Notes under the pieces: generated by a model
Seen by the model: the letters and a program-made list of their open reading frames with translations, nothing else
The model's database searches: none
What the model was told of the DNA's origin: nothing
Assembly (NCBI RefSeq): GCF_900101705.1
Contig: NZ_FNAC01000005.1
Location: 62,001 to 126,000, forward strand
Direction of reading: 5' to 3'
Origin: Algoriphagus faecimaris
GTDB taxonomy: Bacteria > Bacteroidota > Bacteroidia > Cytophagales > Cyclobacteriaceae
DNA length: 64,000 nt
Program-made: the position numbers and the translations under genes
Shown here: one piece after another, positions 23,783 through 36,035 of the stretch
How the letters are laid out: every line of letters begins with the position of its first letter
Numbering within the stretch: position 1 is the stretch's first letter

Positions 23783-26700
23783 TTGGCTATCAAGAATCAA
23801 ACCGAAAGGAAAAGTTTCTCCTCCATTAAGGTGGTCAAAGACTATCCGGATTTTCTCGATATTCAACTCCAGTCTTTCAAAGACTTCTTCCAGTTGGATA
23901 CACCTGCAGAAAAACGCCGGGCAGATGGATTATTCAAAGTATTTTCTGAGAATTTTCCTATCTCTGATTCCAGAGAAAATTTCACTTTGGAATTTATCGA
24001 TTATGCAGTAGACCCTCCCAAATATAGCGTTGGTGAATGCATTGATCGTGGCTTGACCTATTCTGTACCTCTTAAGGCAAAACTCAGATTGCTTTGCCAC
24101 GATGAGGATAATGAGGATTTTGAAACCATAGAGCAAGAAGTGTTCTTGGGGAATCTTCCTTACATGACAGAGAAGGGCTCTTTTGTAATAAATGGCGCCG
24201 AACGTGTGATTGTATCACAGCTTCACCGTTCTCCAGGTGTATTTTTCGCGCAAAGCAAGCACACCAACGGTACAAAATTGTACTCTGCCCGTATCATTCC
24301 TTTCAAAGGTTCTTGGATCGAATTTGCAACTGATATTAATAATGTCATGTATGCATACATTGATCGTAAGAAAAAATTCCCTGTGACTACGCTTTTGAGA
24401 GCTATAGGCTACGGATCTGATAAAGATATCCTTGACCTGTTTGGCCTATCCGAAGAAGTCTCTGCTACAAAAACAGCTTTAAAAAAGGCTGCTGGTAGAA
24501 AACTTGCTGCTCGTGTATTAAGAACATGGGTAGAAGATTTCGTAGATGAAGACACAGGTGAGGTAGTATCTATCGATCGAAACGAAGTGCTGCTAGAGCG
24601 GGACACTGTTTTGACCGACGAGGATATTGAGATGATTTTGGATTCAGGCTCTAAAAGCATCATTCTTCACAGAGAAGATGTGAATGTGGCCGATTATTCA
24701 ATTATCTACAACACACTACAGAAAGATAATTCTAACTCTGAAAAAGAGGCGGTTGAGGTAATTTATCGTCAACTTCGAAATACTGAAGCACCTGATGAGG
24801 CTACTGCCCGTGAAGTTATTCACTCGCTCTTCTTCTCTGACAAGAGATATGATCTAGGTGAGGTCGGTAGATACAGAATCAATAAGAAGCTTGGATTGGA
24901 TATTGATTCAGAAAAAATCGTACTGACCAAGGATGATATCATCAATATCGTAAAGTATTTGATCGGTTTGATCAACTCCAAGGCAGTAGTTGATGATATT
25001 GACCACCTGAGCAATAGAAGAGTAAGAACAGTAGGAGAGCAGCTTTATTCTCAATTTGGTGTAGGTCTTGCCAGAATGGCTAGAACCATCAGAGAGCGAA
25101 TGAACGTCAGAGACAATGAGGACTTCAAGCCTGTTGATCTGATTAATGCTAGAACGCTTTCTTCCGTGATTAATTCCTTCTTCGGGACGAATCAGCTTTC
25201 TCAGTTCATGGATCAAACCAACCCATTGGCAGAACTTACTCACAAGAGAAGGCTGTCTGCATTAGGGCCAGGTGGACTTTCCAGAGAGCGTGCTGGTTTT
25301 GAAGTTCGTGACGTTCACTACACTCACTACGGTAGACTTTGTACGATCGAAACCCCTGAAGGTCCAAATATCGGTTTGATCTCTTCTCTATGTGTTCATG
25401 CAAAAGTGAACTCAATGGGATTCTTGGAAACTCCATATCGAAAAGTAAAAGCTGGTAAGGTAGGAATGAAGGTAGACGATATCGTGTTCCTAACAGCTGA
25501 AGAAGAAGATGATCATAATATAGCTCAGGCAAATGCACCACTTGATGAAGGTGGAGTATTTGTGAATGAGAAAGTGAAAGCCAGATTTGAAGGTGACTTC
25601 CCTGTGCTGGATCCTGCAGAAATCAGCTATATGGATGTGGCTCCGAACCAGATTGTTTCGGTAGCTGCCTCATTGATTCCATTCTTGGAGCATGATGATG
25701 CCAACCGAGCTTTGATGGGATCTAACATGCAGCGTCAAGCAGTTCCTTTGCTAAAAGCCGAAGCGCCTATCGTAGGTACTGGACTTGAAGGTAAAGCGGC
25801 GACAGACTCTAGGTCCCTGATTATTGCCGAAGCTGATGGCGTAGTAGACTATGTGGATGCTAAGAAAATCACGATCAAATACGATTTGAGCGATGATGAG
25901 CTTCTAGTCAATTTCACAGACGAATACAAAACCTACGATCTGATTAAGTTCAGAAGAACAAACCAAGATACCACGATCAATCTGACTCCTCTTGTTCTCA
26001 AGGGACAAAGAATAACCAAAGGTCAGGTATTGGTAGAAGGTTACTCCACCAATAATGGAGAGCTTGCCCTTGGTAAAAACCTTCGGGTGGCATATATGCC
26101 TTGGCAAGGTTATAACTTTGAAGATGCGATCGTAATCTCCGAGCGAGTAGTACGGGAAGACATCTTTACTTCTATCCACGTAGAAGAATTCCAGCTAGAA
26201 GTGAGGGATACCAAGCGTGGAGAAGAAGAACTTACTTCAGAAATACCGAATGTCTCTGAAGATGCAGTGAAGCATCTTGATGAGAATGGTGTGATTGCAG
26301 TGGGTGCAGAAGTGAAAGAAGGTGATATCATTATCGGTAAAATCACTCCAAAAGGTGAAACTGATCCTACTCCAGAAGAAAAACTTCTTAGAGCGATCTT
26401 TGGAGATAAAGCTGGAGACGTAAAAGACGCTTCTTTGAAAGCTTCTCCTTCCTTGAATGGAGTGGTGATCGAAACCAAGTTATTCTCTAGACCTAAGAAG
26501 GATAAGGACAATAGAGCTAAGGCAAAAGCCGAAGTAGAAAAACTGAAAGCGAAGTATTCCAAGGATCTTTTGGGTATCAGAGCTAGAATGATCAACAAAT
26601 TGGTGACTATTCTAGATGGAAAGACTTCTTTGGGTGTGAAGCATAAATTTGGTGATGAGATCATCAGCAAAGGGATGAAATTCAATCTCAAGAACATTGA

Positions 26701-27658
26701 AAACAACCTATTCCCTGCTAAGAACCCTTATAGAGACGAGTCAAATTACAATGTTCCCGAAGAAGCGAATTTGATTTCAGATATCATCTTGGATGATTGG
26801 ACGGACGATGCTTATATCAATGAGCTCATCGTGAAGTTGGTTAAAAACTACACCAACTCCAGAAATGAGATCAGTGGCTTATTTAAGAGAGATCGATTTA
26901 CACTTGAGGTAGGGGACGAATTGCCAGCTGGTATCGTACAACTAGCCAAAGTGTATATTGCCAAAAAGCGAAAGCTCAAGGTAGGAGATAAAATGGCCGG
27001 TCGTCACGGAAACAAGGGTATTGTAGCTCGAATCGTAAGAGACGAAGACATGCCATTCTTGGAGGATGGAACACCAATGGATATCGTATTGAATCCTCTC
27101 GGTGTACCTTCCCGAATGAATATCGGACAGATATTTGAGACCGTATTGGCATGGGCAGGTCAGAAGTTAGGTAAGAAATATGCTACTCCTATCTTCGATG
27201 GGGCTTCTATGGAAGAAGTTGCTGCCGAATTGGACGCTGCAGGTCTGCCTCCTTACGGCCGTACATATCTCTATGACGGTTTGAGTGGTGCGAAATTTGA
27301 TCAACCTGTGACAGTGGGTATTGCTTATATGCTGAAACTAGGTCACTTGGTAGATGATAAGATGCACGCGCGTTCTATTGGTCCATACTCACTCATTACC
27401 CAGCAGCCATTGGGTGGTAAGGCGCAGTTTGGTGGTCAGCGATTCGGAGAGATGGAAGTGTGGGCACTAGAAGCATTTGGTGCATCGCATGTCCTTCAAG
27501 AAATCCTGACTGTGAAGTCTGATGATGTAATCGGTAGAGCGAAAGCCTATGAGGCAATCGTCAAAGGTGAAAACCTTCCAAAGCCAAATATCCCTGAATC
27601 ATTCAATGTATTGGTTCATGAATTAAGAGGCTTGGCTCTAGAAATTACCTTGGATTAA
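23783..27658 (+). CDS. rpoB: DNA-directed RNA polymerase subunit beta
   Basis: The 1,291-residue subunit forms half of the polymerase active site. Conserved parts include the rifampicin region ([26 protein letters not shown]), the [12 protein letters not shown] segment, [11 protein letters not shown], and [10 protein letters not shown] near residues 1070-1079. The rifampicin-region residues look wild type. The start appears to be TTG at 23783: the protein aligns from MAIKNQTE, and no in-frame ATG lies close upstream. The gene follows an attenuator and candidate promoter, and is 49 nt before rpoC. Confidence 0.98.
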   Translation: MAIKNQTERKSFSSIKVVKDYPDFLDIQLQSFKDFFQLDTPAEKRRADGLFKVFSENFPISDSRENFTLEFIDYAVDPPKYSVGECIDRGLTYSVPLKAKLRLLCHDEDNEDFETIEQEVFLGNLPYMTEKGSFVINGAERVIVSQLHRSPGVFFAQSKHTNGTKLYSARIIPFKGSWIEFATDINNVMYAYIDRKKKFPVTTLLRAIGYGSDKDILDLFGLSEEVSATKTALKKAAGRKLAARVLRTWVEDFVDEDTGEVVSIDRNEVLLERDTVLTDEDIEMILDSGSKSIILHREDVNVADYSIIYNTLQKDNSNSEKEAVEVIYRQLRNTEAPDEATAREVIHSLFFSDKRYDLGEVGRYRINKKLGLDIDSEKIVLTKDDIINIVKYLIGLINSKAVVDDIDHLSNRRVRTVGEQLYSQFGVGLARMARTIRERMNVRDNEDFKPVDLINARTLSSVINSFFGTNQLSQFMDQTNPLAELTHKRRLSALGPGGLSRERAGFEVRDVHYTHYGRLCTIETPEGPNIGLISSLCVHAKVNSMGFLETPYRKVKAGKVGMKVDDIVFLTAEEEDDHNIAQANAPLDEGGVFVNEKVKARFEGDFPVLDPAEISYMDVAPNQIVSVAASLIPFLEHDDANRALMGSNMQRQAVPLLKAEAPIVGTGLEGKAATDSRSLIIAEADGVVDYVDAKKITIKYDLSDDELLVNFTDEYKTYDLIKFRRTNQDTTINLTPLVLKGQRITKGQVLVEGYSTNNGELALGKNLRVAYMPWQGYNFEDAIVISERVVREDIFTSIHVEEFQLEVRDTKRGEEELTSEIPNVSEDAVKHLDENGVIAVGAEVKEGDIIIGKITPKGETDPTPEEKLLRAIFGDKAGDVKDASLKASPSLNGVVIETKLFSRPKKDKDNRAKAKAEVEKLKAKYSKDLLGIRARMINKLVTILDGKTSLGVKHKFGDEIISKGMKFNLKNIENNLFPAKNPYRDESNYNVPEEANLISDIILDDWTDDAYINELIVKLVKNYTNSRNEISGLFKRDRFTLEVGDELPAGIVQLAKVYIAKKRKLKVGDKMAGRHGNKGIVARIVRDEDMPFLEDGTPMDIVLNPLGVPSRMNIGQIFETVLAWAGQKLGKKYATPIFDGASMEEVAAELDAAGLPPYGRTYLYDGLSGAKFDQPVTVGIAYMLKLGHLVDDKMHARSIGPYSLITQQPLGGKAQFGGQRFGEMEVWALEAFGASHVLQEILTVKSDDVIGRAKAYEAIVKGENLPKPNIPESFNVLVHELRGLALEITLD

Positions 27659-27670
27659 TTTGGCTTACTA

Positions 27671-27686
27671 GGGCGGACCTCCGCCC
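27671..27686. repeat. GC-rich hairpin between rpoB and rpoC
   Basis: GGGCGGA-CC-TCCGCCC is a perfect palindrome with a 2-nt centre. It starts 12 nt after the rpoB stop. No T-tract follows, so it is more likely a processing or stability element than a terminator. Confidence 0.55.
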
Positions 27687-27707
27687 TTCATATATCTTCA
27701 AAAAACT

Positions 27708-30700
27708 ATGTCGTTTAGAAAAAATAAAAAACTCAACAATGATTTTTCTAGAGTTACGATCAGTTTGGCCTCTCCGGAATCTATTCTGGATAGCTCAAAT
27801 GGAGAAGTAACTCAGCCAGAGACGATCAATTACAGAACTTATAAGCCTGAAATGGGCGGCTTGTTCTGTGAGCGAATCTTTGGTCCAGTCAAAGACTGGG
27901 AGTGTCATTGTGGTAAATACAAGCGCATCAGATATAAAGGAATCATCTGTGACAGATGTGGCGTGGAAGTTACCGAGAAGAAAGTTCGACGTGAGCGAAT
28001 GGGGCATATCGAATTGGTAGTCCCAGTGGCTCATATCTGGTACTTCAAATCATTGCCTAATAAAATTGGTTACCTACTTGGATTACCTACCAAGAAATTG
28101 GATCAGATCGTTTATTACGAGCGATATGCGGTAGTACAGCCGGGAATCAAAGCAGAAGAAGGAATTCAATACCTGGATTTCTTGACGGAAGATGAATACT
28201 TGGACATCATGGACAAGCTTCCTAAGGAAAACCACATGCTAGATGACGATGACCCGAATAAGTTTATCGCCAAGATGGGAGCGGAAGCATTAGAAATGCT
28301 TTTGGCCCGTTTGGATTTGGATGATCTTTCTTATTCTCTCCGTCATCAGGCAGCTACAGATACTTCTCAGCAGAGAAAAGCTGAAGCATTGAAGCGTCTG
28401 AAAGTGGTCGAGGCATTCCGAGATGCGAGAACCCGTATCGAAAACCGTCCTGAATGGATGATCGTGCGCATGGTTCCCGTGATTCCGCCGGAATTGAGAC
28501 CATTGGTGCCTTTGGATGGTGGTCGTTTTGCGACTTCTGATTTGAATGATCTCTACAGAAGAGTGATTATCAGAAACAACCGATTGAAGCGTCTGATTGA
28601 TATCAAAGCTCCTGAGGTGATTTTGAGAAATGAAAAGCGGATGCTGCAGGAAGCTGTAGATTCACTTTTTGATAATTCTAGAAAAGTAAATGCGGTAAGA
28701 TCCGATGGTAACCGAGCCCTAAAGTCACTTTCAGACATGTTGAAAGGAAAGCAAGGCCGATTCCGTCAAAACTTATTAGGTAAGCGTGTGGATTATTCCG
28801 GTCGATCTGTGATCGTCGTAGGTCCTGAGCTGAAACTACACGAGTGTGGTCTCCCCAAAAATATGGCGGCTGAGCTATTCAAACCTTTTATCATCAGAAA
28901 ACTGATTGAAAGAGGCATTGTGAAGACAGTAAAATCTGCCAAGAAGATTGTGGACCGTAAAGATCCCGTAGTTTGGGATATTTTGGAGAATGTATTGAAA
29001 GGACATCCTGTCCTTCTCAACCGCGCTCCTACGCTTCACAGATTGGGTATTCAGGCTTTCCAGCCAAAACTGATAGAAGGAAAAGCGATTCAACTCCATC
29101 CATTGGTTTGTACAGCATTTAATGCTGACTTTGACGGTGACCAGATGGCTGTTCACGTTCCTCTGGGACATGAAGCTATCTTGGAAGCTTCTACATTGAT
29201 GCTTTCCTCTCACAATATTCTAAACCCAGCCAACGGAGCACCGATTACCGTGCCTTCTCAGGATATGGTTTTGGGATTATACTATGTGACCAAGGGTAAG
29301 AAGGCAACTGAAGAAGAGCCTGTGCCAGGAGAAGGAATGACTTTCTATTCTCAGGAAGAAGTAATTATTGCTTTGAATGAAGGAAAGATTTCCAAGCATG
29401 CTAATATCAAATGTAAAGTACGGGTCCGTGTAGCAGAAGACCAATTTGAAGATAAGATTGTAGAGACTGTCGCCGGTCGTTTGATCTTTAATCAGTTTGT
29501 TCCTGAGCAAGTAGGTTACGTAAATGAACTTTTGACCAAGAAAAAGCTTCAGCAAATTATTGCAGAGGTGGTAAAAGTTTGTGGTATTGCACGTACTGCT
29601 CAGTTCTTGGATGATATCAAGCATCTTGGATTCCAGATGGCATATCAAGGTGGTCTTTCAATGGGATTAAATGATGTGATCATTCCAGATCAAAAAGATC
29701 CTTTGGTAGCAAAAGCTAAGGAAGAAGTCGATGTTGTTTGGAACAACTACCTCATGGGTCTGATCACAGACAATGAGCGATACAATCAGGTAATTGATAT
29801 TTGGACTCGTACTAATTCTCATCTGACGAATATTCTGATGAAGCAGATGGAAGAGGATAAGCAAGGGTTCAATGCAATTTATATGATGATGCACTCTGGA
29901 GCGAGAGGTTCGAGAGAGCAGATTCGACAGTTGGGTGGTATGAGAGGTCTGATGGCTAAGCCGCAGAAAAATCTTCAAGGTTCTGTGGGTGAGATCATCG
30001 AAAACCCAATTCTATCTAACTTTAAAGAGGGGCTTGACGTATTGGAGTACTTTATCTCCACTCACGGTGCACGAAAAGGTCTTGCGGATACAGCATTGAA
30101 AACAGCAGATGCGGGTTACTTGACTCGTAGATTGGTGGATGTGGCGCAAGATATGATTGTGACTGAGGAGGATTGTGGTACTTTGAGAGGACTAATCGTA
30201 CAGCCATTAAAAGACAATGACGAAATCGTAGAGCCGCTTTCTGAGCGTATTTTGGGCAGAGTATCTGTGCATGATGTTTACGATCCATTGACGGATGAGT
30301 TGATTGTCCCTGCCGGTGTAGAAATCGGTGACGAAATTGCAAAAATGGTAGATGAGTCAGCAATTGAGGAAGTTGAAATCAGATCCGTATTGACTTGTGA
30401 AACCAGAAGAGGAGTTTGTAGCAAGTGTTATGGACGAAACCTAGCTACCGGTCGTATGGTCCAGGCGGGTGAGTCTGTAGGTGTCATTGCTGCACAGTCC
30501 ATTGGTGAACCAGGAACTCAGTTGACTCTTAGAACTTTCCACGTAGGTGGTACAGCTTCTAACATGGCTGTAGAGGCTAGCATCAATGCCAAGTTTGACG
30601 GTGTAGTAGAATTTGATGAAGAATTAAGACTCATCGAAACTACCAATAAAGACGGAGAGCCAGTTACCGTAGTGATGGGTAGATCTGGTGAAATCAAAAT

Positions 30701-32018
30701 CAATGATGCGAAGTCTGGAAAGACGTTGGTTTCTAACCACGTACCTTACGGAGCGTTATTGAATGTAAAAGATGGACAAAAAATCTCCAAAGGAGATTCC
30801 CTATGTACTTGGGATCCGTACAATGCTGTGATTCTATCCGAGTTTGACGGTAAGGTAGATTTCGAATCTATTGTTGAAGGTATTACTTATAAAGAAGTAG
30901 CGGATGATCAGACTGGTTTCCGTGAAAAAGTAATCATCGATACTAAGGATAGAACTAAAAACCCTGCAATTATTGTAAACTACGGTGAAGACTCGAAGTC
31001 TTACAATATTCCGGTAGGTGCTCACCTTGCTGTTGATTTGGGCGATAAAGTCAAATCAGGTCAGGTGTTGGTAAAGATCCCAAGATCTGTGGGTAAAACT
31101 CGAGATATCACCGGTGGTCTTCCAAGAGTAACTGAATTATTTGAAGCGAGAAATCCTTCCAACCCTGCAGTAGTCTCTGAGATTGACGGCGTAGTAACCT
31201 ACGGAGGTATCAAGCGAGGAAATCGTGAAATTATCATCGAGTCTAAAGACGGTGTGATCAAGAAATACATGGTATCGCTTTCCAAGCATATCCTGGTACA
31301 GGAAAATGACTTTATCCGTGCGGGTGAGCCGCTTTCAGATGGAGCCATTACTCCAAATGACATTCTGTCTATCAAAGGACCGACTGCTGTTCAGGAATAC
31401 TTGGTCAATGAAATCCAAGAAGTATACCGACTTCAAGGGGTGAAAATCAACGATAAGCATATTGAGGTAATTGTATCTCAAATGATGCAGAAAGTAGAAA
31501 TCCTTGACGCAGGTGATACTGGATTCCTTCAAAATCAAGTAGTAGACAAGTGGGCTTTCCGTGAGGAGAATGATAATATTCTGGATAAGAAAGTGGTGAT
31601 GGACGCTGGTGATTCTTCTACCTTAAAACCAGGGATGATTATATCTTCCCGAAGACTAAGAGATGAAAACTCCAGCTTGAAGCGTAAAGACCTGAAGCTT
31701 GTACAAGTTCGTGATGCGGAGACAGCCGTTTCCAAGCCTACTTTGCAAGGTATTACTGCAGCATCTTTGGGTACCGAAAGCTTTATCTCAGCTGCTTCCT
31801 TCCAGGAAACCACAAAGGTACTTTCTGAGGCGGCTATCAGAGGTAAGCGTGATGAACTCAAAGGCTTGAAGGAAAATGTGATCGTAGGTCACTTGATCCC
31901 TGCTGGAACGGGTCAGCGTCGAATCCAAAATGTAATTGTAGGATCTCAGGAAGAATACGAGAAGCTTTCCGAAAATATGGAGAAGTCTTCCAAGAAATCG
32001 AGTGAAGCGATTTTATAA
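27708..32018 (+). CDS. rpoC: DNA-directed RNA polymerase subunit beta'
   Basis: The 1,436-residue subunit holds the catalytic NADFDGD (residues 472-478) that binds the active-site magnesium. The N-terminal zinc site ([17 protein letters not shown]) and the second zinc site ([16 protein letters not shown]) are complete, and the trigger-loop region after [16 protein letters not shown] is present. Length is typical for Bacteroidota. A strong terminator follows 18 nt after the stop. Confidence 0.99.
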   Translation: MSFRKNKKLNNDFSRVTISLASPESILDSSNGEVTQPETINYRTYKPEMGGLFCERIFGPVKDWECHCGKYKRIRYKGIICDRCGVEVTEKKVRRERMGHIELVVPVAHIWYFKSLPNKIGYLLGLPTKKLDQIVYYERYAVVQPGIKAEEGIQYLDFLTEDEYLDIMDKLPKENHMLDDDDPNKFIAKMGAEALEMLLARLDLDDLSYSLRHQAATDTSQQRKAEALKRLKVVEAFRDARTRIENRPEWMIVRMVPVIPPELRPLVPLDGGRFATSDLNDLYRRVIIRNNRLKRLIDIKAPEVILRNEKRMLQEAVDSLFDNSRKVNAVRSDGNRALKSLSDMLKGKQGRFRQNLLGKRVDYSGRSVIVVGPELKLHECGLPKNMAAELFKPFIIRKLIERGIVKTVKSAKKIVDRKDPVVWDILENVLKGHPVLLNRAPTLHRLGIQAFQPKLIEGKAIQLHPLVCTAFNADFDGDQMAVHVPLGHEAILEASTLMLSSHNILNPANGAPITVPSQDMVLGLYYVTKGKKATEEEPVPGEGMTFYSQEEVIIALNEGKISKHANIKCKVRVRVAEDQFEDKIVETVAGRLIFNQFVPEQVGYVNELLTKKKLQQIIAEVVKVCGIARTAQFLDDIKHLGFQMAYQGGLSMGLNDVIIPDQKDPLVAKAKEEVDVVWNNYLMGLITDNERYNQVIDIWTRTNSHLTNILMKQMEEDKQGFNAIYMMMHSGARGSREQIRQLGGMRGLMAKPQKNLQGSVGEIIENPILSNFKEGLDVLEYFISTHGARKGLADTALKTADAGYLTRRLVDVAQDMIVTEEDCGTLRGLIVQPLKDNDEIVEPLSERILGRVSVHDVYDPLTDELIVPAGVEIGDEIAKMVDESAIEEVEIRSVLTCETRRGVCSKCYGRNLATGRMVQAGESVGVIAAQSIGEPGTQLTLRTFHVGGTASNMAVEASINAKFDGVVEFDEELRLIETTNKDGEPVTVVMGRSGEIKINDAKSGKTLVSNHVPYGALLNVKDGQKISKGDSLCTWDPYNAVILSEFDGKVDFESIVEGITYKEVADDQTGFREKVIIDTKDRTKNPAIIVNYGEDSKSYNIPVGAHLAVDLGDKVKSGQVLVKIPRSVGKTRDITGGLPRVTELFEARNPSNPAVVSEIDGVVTYGGIKRGNREIIIESKDGVIKKYMVSLSKHILVQENDFIRAGEPLSDGAITPNDILSIKGPTAVQEYLVNEIQEVYRLQGVKINDKHIEVIVSQMMQKVEILDAGDTGFLQNQVVDKWAFREENDNILDKKVVMDAGDSSTLKPGMIISSRRLRDENSSLKRKDLKLVQVRDAETAVSKPTLQGITAASLGTESFISAASFQETTKVLSEAAIRGKRDELKGLKENVIVGHLIPAGTGQRRIQNVIVGSQEEYEKLSENMEKSSKKSSEAIL

Positions 32019-32036
32019 TCAATCCTAAATTCTAAT

Positions 32037-32066
32037 AAAAGGCCTGTAGCAGTACAGGCCTTTTTT
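32037..32066 (+). terminator. Intrinsic terminator after rpoC
   Basis: AAAAGGCCTGTA (32037-32048) and TACAGGCCTTTT (32053-32064) form a perfect 12-bp stem with loop GCAG, ending in six T residues. It ends 14 nt before the DUF3467 ATG. Confidence 0.92.
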
Positions 32067-32080
32067 AATCCAATCAAACC

Positions 32081-32404
32081 ATGAATGATGATAAAAACCA
32101 AAACCGTCCTGATCAACAAATTAATGTGGAGCTTTCCGAAGAGGTAGCAGAAGGGGTATATTCTAATTTGGCCATGATCGCTCACTCCAATTCCGAATTT
32201 GTGATCGACTTTATCCGATTGATGCCGGGAGTGCCCAAGGCAAAAGTGAAGTCTAGGATCATTGTGACCCCGGATCATGCCAAGCGCTTGCTTGCTGCCC
32301 TGAAAGATAATATTGAAAAATACGAGGCAGCTTTTGGTAAAATAAGCCAAAATGGAGGAGCTCCACAGTTTCCGATTTCATTCGGAACTCCAGGAGAAGC
32401 TTAA
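32081..32404 (+). CDS. DUF3467 small protein
   Basis: The 107-residue protein has a conserved centre (VYSNLAMIAHSNSEFVIDFIRLMPG, then AKVKSRIIVTPDHAKRLLAAL) that I recognise as DUF3467, a family of unknown function typical of Bacteroidota. There is no signal peptide or membrane segment, so it is probably cytoplasmic. It lies between the rpoC terminator and the rpsL promoter, in the middle of the RNA polymerase/ribosome block. No promoter of its own is evident, so expression may rely on rpoC read-through. Confidence 0.88.
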   Translation: MNDDKNQNRPDQQINVELSEEVAEGVYSNLAMIAHSNSEFVIDFIRLMPGVPKAKVKSRIIVTPDHAKRLLAALKDNIEKYEAAFGKISQNGGAPQFPISFGTPGEA

Positions 32405-32425
32405 GAAAAATATAACTGCTTAATT

Positions 32426-32455
32426 TTGTTTGTCTTATTACTTTCAATACCTTTG
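32426..32455 (+). promoter_or_regulatory. Promoter of the rpsL-rpsG-fusA-rpsJ unit
   Basis: TTG at 32426-32428 and TACCTTTG at 32448-32455 are 19 nt apart, an ideal Bacteroidota promoter. The predicted leader of about 40 nt contains an inverted repeat (32462-32494). Confidence 0.75.
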
Positions 32456-32461
32456 CAGTCC

Positions 32462-32494
32462 AAAATTTAACAGTTTACAGGAAAACTAAATTTT
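32462..32494 (+). promoter_or_regulatory. Leader hairpin before rpsL
   Basis: AAAATTTA (32462-32469) and TAAATTTT (32487-32494) are inverted repeats, with AGTTT (32472-32476) and AAACT (32483-32487) nested inside. The structure ends 8 nt before the rpsL ATG and could influence its translation. Confidence 0.35.
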
Positions 32495-32502
32495 ATCAGT
32501 TA

Positions 32503-32895
32503 ATGCCTACTATTCAACAGTTAGTAAGAAAAGGTAGAACAACACTGGAAACCAAATCTAAATCAAGGGCTTTGGACGCTTGTCCACAGCGTAGAGGGGT
32601 TTGTACCAGGGTGTACACTACTACCCCAAAGAAGCCAAACTCAGCGATGAGAAAAGTGGCCAGGGTAAGATTGACAAATGGAAAAGAAGTGAATGCTTAC
32701 ATTCCAGGTGAAGGTCATAATTTGCAGGAACACTCTATCGTATTGATCAGAGGGGGCCGTGTGAAGGATCTACCAGGTGTAAGATATCACATCATCCGAG
32801 GTGCATTGGATACTGCCGGGGTAAAAGACCGTAAGCAAGGTCGCTCCAAGTACGGTGCTAAAAGACCTAAGGCTGGTGCAGCCAAAAAGAAGTAA
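32503..32895 (+). CDS. rpsL: 30S ribosomal protein S12
   Basis: The 130-residue protein lines the decoding centre. The segments [13 protein letters not shown] and [10 protein letters not shown] are unchanged at the lysines where streptomycin-resistance mutations usually occur, so the protein looks wild type. A lysine-rich tail ends the sequence. First gene of the str unit; rpsG starts 20 nt later. Confidence 0.99.
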   Translation: MPTIQQLVRKGRTTLETKSKSRALDACPQRRGVCTRVYTTTPKKPNSAMRKVARVRLTNGKEVNAYIPGEGHNLQEHSIVLIRGGRVKDLPGVRYHIIRGALDTAGVKDRKQGRSKYGAKRPKAGAAKKK

Positions 32896-32915
32896 TTATT
32901 AATCGTTAAAAAGAA

Positions 32916-33383
32916 ATGAGAAAAGCGAAACCAAAGAAGAGATATATTCTTCCTGACCCTAAGTTCAATGATACCTTGGTGACCAAGTTTGTGAACTGTT
33001 TGATGGTAGATGGGAAGAAGAGTATTGCTTACAAGATTTTCTACGATGCTGTAGAAAAGGTAGAATCCAAAGTAGGTGAGAATGGTCTTGAAGTTTGGAA
33101 AAAAGCGCTTAACAATATTGCTCCATCCGTAGAGGTGAAGAGTCGTAGAGTTGGTGGTGCTACATTCCAAGTTCCAATGGAAGTCAGACCTGAAAGAAAG
33201 ATGGCCCTTGGAATCAAGTGGATGATCAACTACGCTCGTAAAAGAGGTGAGAAAACCATGATGGATCGTCTAGCTGGCGAAATCATTGCAGGTGCCAAAG
33301 GAGAAGGTGCTGCTGTGAAAAAGAAAGATGATACCCACAGAATGGCTGAAGCAAATAAAGCATTCTCACACTTTAGATTTTAA
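32916..33383 (+). CDS. rpsG: 30S ribosomal protein S7
   Basis: The 155-residue protein nucleates assembly of the 30S head. Typical parts are [34 protein letters not shown] and the C-terminal [12 protein letters not shown]. Standard length, 5 nt before fusA. In E. coli S7 represses the str operon by binding its message; whether this happens here is unknown. Confidence 0.99.
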   Translation: MRKAKPKKRYILPDPKFNDTLVTKFVNCLMVDGKKSIAYKIFYDAVEKVESKVGENGLEVWKKALNNIAPSVEVKSRRVGGATFQVPMEVRPERKMALGIKWMINYARKRGEKTMMDRLAGEIIAGAKGEGAAVKKKDDTHRMAEANKAFSHFRF

Positions 33384-33388
33384 TTAGG

Positions 33389-35512
33389 ATGGCAAAAAGA
33401 GATTTAAAATATACCAGAAATATCGGTATCGCCGCTCACATTGATGCTGGTAAGACTACAACAACAGAGCGGATTCTTTTTTACTCTGGTGTCTCTCACA
33501 AAATTGGTGAGGTACACGATGGTGCTGCTACCATGGACTGGATGGCTCAAGAGCAGGAGAGAGGTATCACTATTACCTCTGCTGCTACGACGGTATTCTG
33601 GAACTACAGAGATCAAAAATATCAAATCAACATCATCGATACTCCGGGACACGTTGATTTTACCGTAGAGGTAAACCGTTCCCTTCGAGTGTTGGATGGA
33701 TTGGTTTTCCTGTTCAGTGCTGTGGACGGTGTTGAGCCACAGTCTGAGACCAACTGGCGATTAGCTGATAACTATAAAGTAGCCCGTATCGGGTTTGTGA
33801 ACAAAATGGACCGTGCTGGAGCAAACTTCCTTGAGGTTTGTAAGCAGGTAAAAGAAATGTTGGGCAGCTATGCTGTTCCATTGCAACTTCCGATTGGTGC
33901 TGAAGACAGATTCAGAGGTGTTGTTGATCTAATCAATAACAGAGCCATCGTCTGGAATGAAGAGGATATGGGGATGACTTTTGAAGAGGTTCCGATTCCT
34001 GAAGATATGGTGGAAGAAGTTGCTGAATATAGAGAGCATCTATTAGAAGCTGTAGCTGATTATGATGAGTCTTTGATGGAGAAGTTTTTTGATGATCCAG
34101 ATTCAATCACTGAGGCTGAAATTTTGACCGCTTTAAGAGCAGCTACTATTGACATGAAGATCGTTCCTATGGTTTGCGGTTCTTCATTCAAGAATAAAGG
34201 AGTTCAGACTATGCTTGATTTGGTGATGGAATTACTTCCTTCTCCTATGGACAAGGATGACATCATCGCTCATGATTTGGACGACGAAGAAAAAGATGTA
34301 AGAATTGCTCCAAACGAAGACGAACCATTTGCAGGTTTGGCTTTCAAAATTGCTACTGATCCGTTTGTAGGTCGTCTATGTTTTGTTAGAGCTTACTCAG
34401 GCAAGCTTGATTCTGGCTCCTACGTTTTCAATAGCCGTTCTGGTAATAAAGAGCGTATCTCTCGTGTATTCCAAATGCACGCCAATAAGCAAAATCAGAT
34501 TGACTCGCTTAGAGCAGGAGATATTGGAGCAGTAGTTGGATTTAAAGATATCAAAACAGGAGATACTCTATGCGACGAAAAGCGTAAAGTTGTCCTTGAA
34601 TCAATGATATTCCCTGAGCCTGTTATCGGTTATGCTATCGAGCCAAAAACTCAAGCAGACGTAGACAAGCTTGGTATGGCTATCGCTAAATTAGTAGAAG
34701 AAGATCCTACATTACAAGTAAACACTGATCACGAAACTGGTCAGACTATCTTGAGAGGTATGGGTGAACTTCACTTGGATATCATCATTGACAGATTGAA
34801 GCGTGAATTTAAGGTTGAAATCAACCAAGGAGCTCCTCAGGTAGCTTACAAAGAAGCGCTATTCGGATCTGTTGAGCACAAAGAAGTTTATAAGAAGCAA
34901 ACTGGTGGTAAAGGTAAATTTGCCGATATCGTCTTCGAATTGGGTCCTAAGGAAGCTGATGCTGAGACCGGTGAGATCAAGCCAGGTTTGGACTTTGTAA
35001 ATGGTATTGTAGGTGGTGTGATTCCTAAGGAATTTATCCCTTCTATTCAGAAAGGTTTTGCTGAGGCTATGAAAAATGGTCCTTTGGCAGGATACCCTAT
35101 CGAATCCATGAAGGTGCGTTTGTTTCACGGATCTTTCCACGATGTCGATTCCGATGCGCTTTCATTTGAATTAGCTGCAAGAATTGGCTTCAAGGAAGCT
35201 GCTAAGAAGTGTAAGCCTCAGCTTCTAGAGCCTATTATGTCTGTGGATGTGGTTTCTCCTGATGAGTATACCGGTCCTATCACAGGTGATTTGAACAGAA
35301 GAAGAGGATTGATGAAAGGTATGGATACCAAAGGTACTTCCTCCGTAATCAAAGCGGCTGTCCCATTGTCAGAACTGTTTGGCTATATCACTGACTTGAG
35401 AACCATCTCATCAGGTAGAGCGACTGCTTCTTTGACATTCTCTCACTATGAGCCTGTACCAAACAACATAGCAGAAGCTGTAATTGCCAACGTAAAAGGT
35501 CAGAAAGACTAA
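33389..35512 (+). CDS. fusA: Elongation factor G
   Basis: The 707-residue translocase GTPase has AHIDAGKTT (16-24), the switch region [22 protein letters not shown] and NKMDRAG, followed by domains II to V of normal length (domain IV with [15 protein letters not shown]). It moves tRNA and mRNA through the ribosome and works with RRF in recycling. It is 12 nt before rpsJ. Confidence 0.98.
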   Translation: MAKRDLKYTRNIGIAAHIDAGKTTTTERILFYSGVSHKIGEVHDGAATMDWMAQEQERGITITSAATTVFWNYRDQKYQINIIDTPGHVDFTVEVNRSLRVLDGLVFLFSAVDGVEPQSETNWRLADNYKVARIGFVNKMDRAGANFLEVCKQVKEMLGSYAVPLQLPIGAEDRFRGVVDLINNRAIVWNEEDMGMTFEEVPIPEDMVEEVAEYREHLLEAVADYDESLMEKFFDDPDSITEAEILTALRAATIDMKIVPMVCGSSFKNKGVQTMLDLVMELLPSPMDKDDIIAHDLDDEEKDVRIAPNEDEPFAGLAFKIATDPFVGRLCFVRAYSGKLDSGSYVFNSRSGNKERISRVFQMHANKQNQIDSLRAGDIGAVVGFKDIKTGDTLCDEKRKVVLESMIFPEPVIGYAIEPKTQADVDKLGMAIAKLVEEDPTLQVNTDHETGQTILRGMGELHLDIIIDRLKREFKVEINQGAPQVAYKEALFGSVEHKEVYKKQTGGKGKFADIVFELGPKEADAETGEIKPGLDFVNGIVGGVIPKEFIPSIQKGFAEAMKNGPLAGYPIESMKVRLFHGSFHDVDSDALSFELAARIGFKEAAKKCKPQLLEPIMSVDVVSPDEYTGPITGDLNRRRGLMKGMDTKGTSSVIKAAVPLSELFGYITDLRTISSGRATASLTFSHYEPVPNNIAEAVIANVKGQKD

Positions 35513-35524
35513 TCAATATTTGCG

Positions 35525-35830
35525 ATGAATCAGAAAATTAGAATAAAATTAAAATCATACGATCACAGCCTGGTGGACAAGTCATCAGAGAAGATCGTGA
35601 AAGCTGTAAAGGCTACTGGTGCCGTTGTTGTTGGTCCCATCCCTTTGCCTACTAAAAAGGAAAAGTTTACTGTGTTGAAATCCCCGCACGTAAACAAGAA
35701 GGCGAGAGATCAATATCAGCTGTGTACTTATAAGCGATTGGTTGATATCTATTCCAACTCTTCTAAGACAGTGGATGCTTTGATGAAAATCGAGTTACCA
35801 AGTGGAGTAGATGTAGAGATTAAGGTCTGA
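35525..35830 (+). CDS. rpsJ: 30S ribosomal protein S10
   Basis: The 101-residue protein of the 30S head (and NusE partner in antitermination in E. coli) has the usual [16 protein letters not shown] start and [15 protein letters not shown] segment. Here it ends the str unit: a strong terminator follows, whereas in E. coli rpsJ is the first gene of the S10 operon. Confidence 0.99.
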   Translation: MNQKIRIKLKSYDHSLVDKSSEKIVKAVKATGAVVVGPIPLPTKKEKFTVLKSPHVNKKARDQYQLCTYKRLVDIYSNSSKTVDALMKIELPSGVDVEIKV

Positions 35831-35853
35831 CAGGACCCGAAATCAGCAGATTT

Positions 35854-35889
35854 AAAAGACCTGTATTCCTATACAGGTCTTTTGTTTTT
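35854..35889 (+). terminator. Intrinsic terminator after rpsJ
   Basis: AAAAGACCTGTA (35854-35865) and TACAGGTCTTTT (35872-35883) form a perfect 12-bp stem with a 6-nt loop, followed by GTTTTT. It closes the rpsL-rpsJ unit. Confidence 0.88.
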
Positions 35890-35986
35890 GTCAAGTAAAT
35901 GAGTTTTGACTGTCCCGAATAGGGGCTTGATCTCTGTATTTGGAAATCATTTATTTTCTAAATGTTTGAAAATATAGGAGTTGGGG

Positions 35987-36017
35987 TTTGTTGCAGAATT
36001 TTATTTCAGTAACTTTG
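35987..36017 (+). promoter_or_regulatory. Promoter of the rplC-led ribosomal protein unit
   Basis: TTTG at 35987-35990 and TAACTTTG at 36010-36017 are separated by 19 nt, an ideal Bacteroidota promoter. The leader to rplC is about 55 nt. Confidence 0.75.
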
Positions 36018-36035
36018 CAGTCCTTAAAAAGGGCC

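Noticed and set aside
24084-24275. Antisense open frames within rpoB, rpoC and ribosomal protein genes
   Set aside because: They lie fully inside essential genes on the opposite strand, have no recognisable domains, and arise from codon usage of the real genes.
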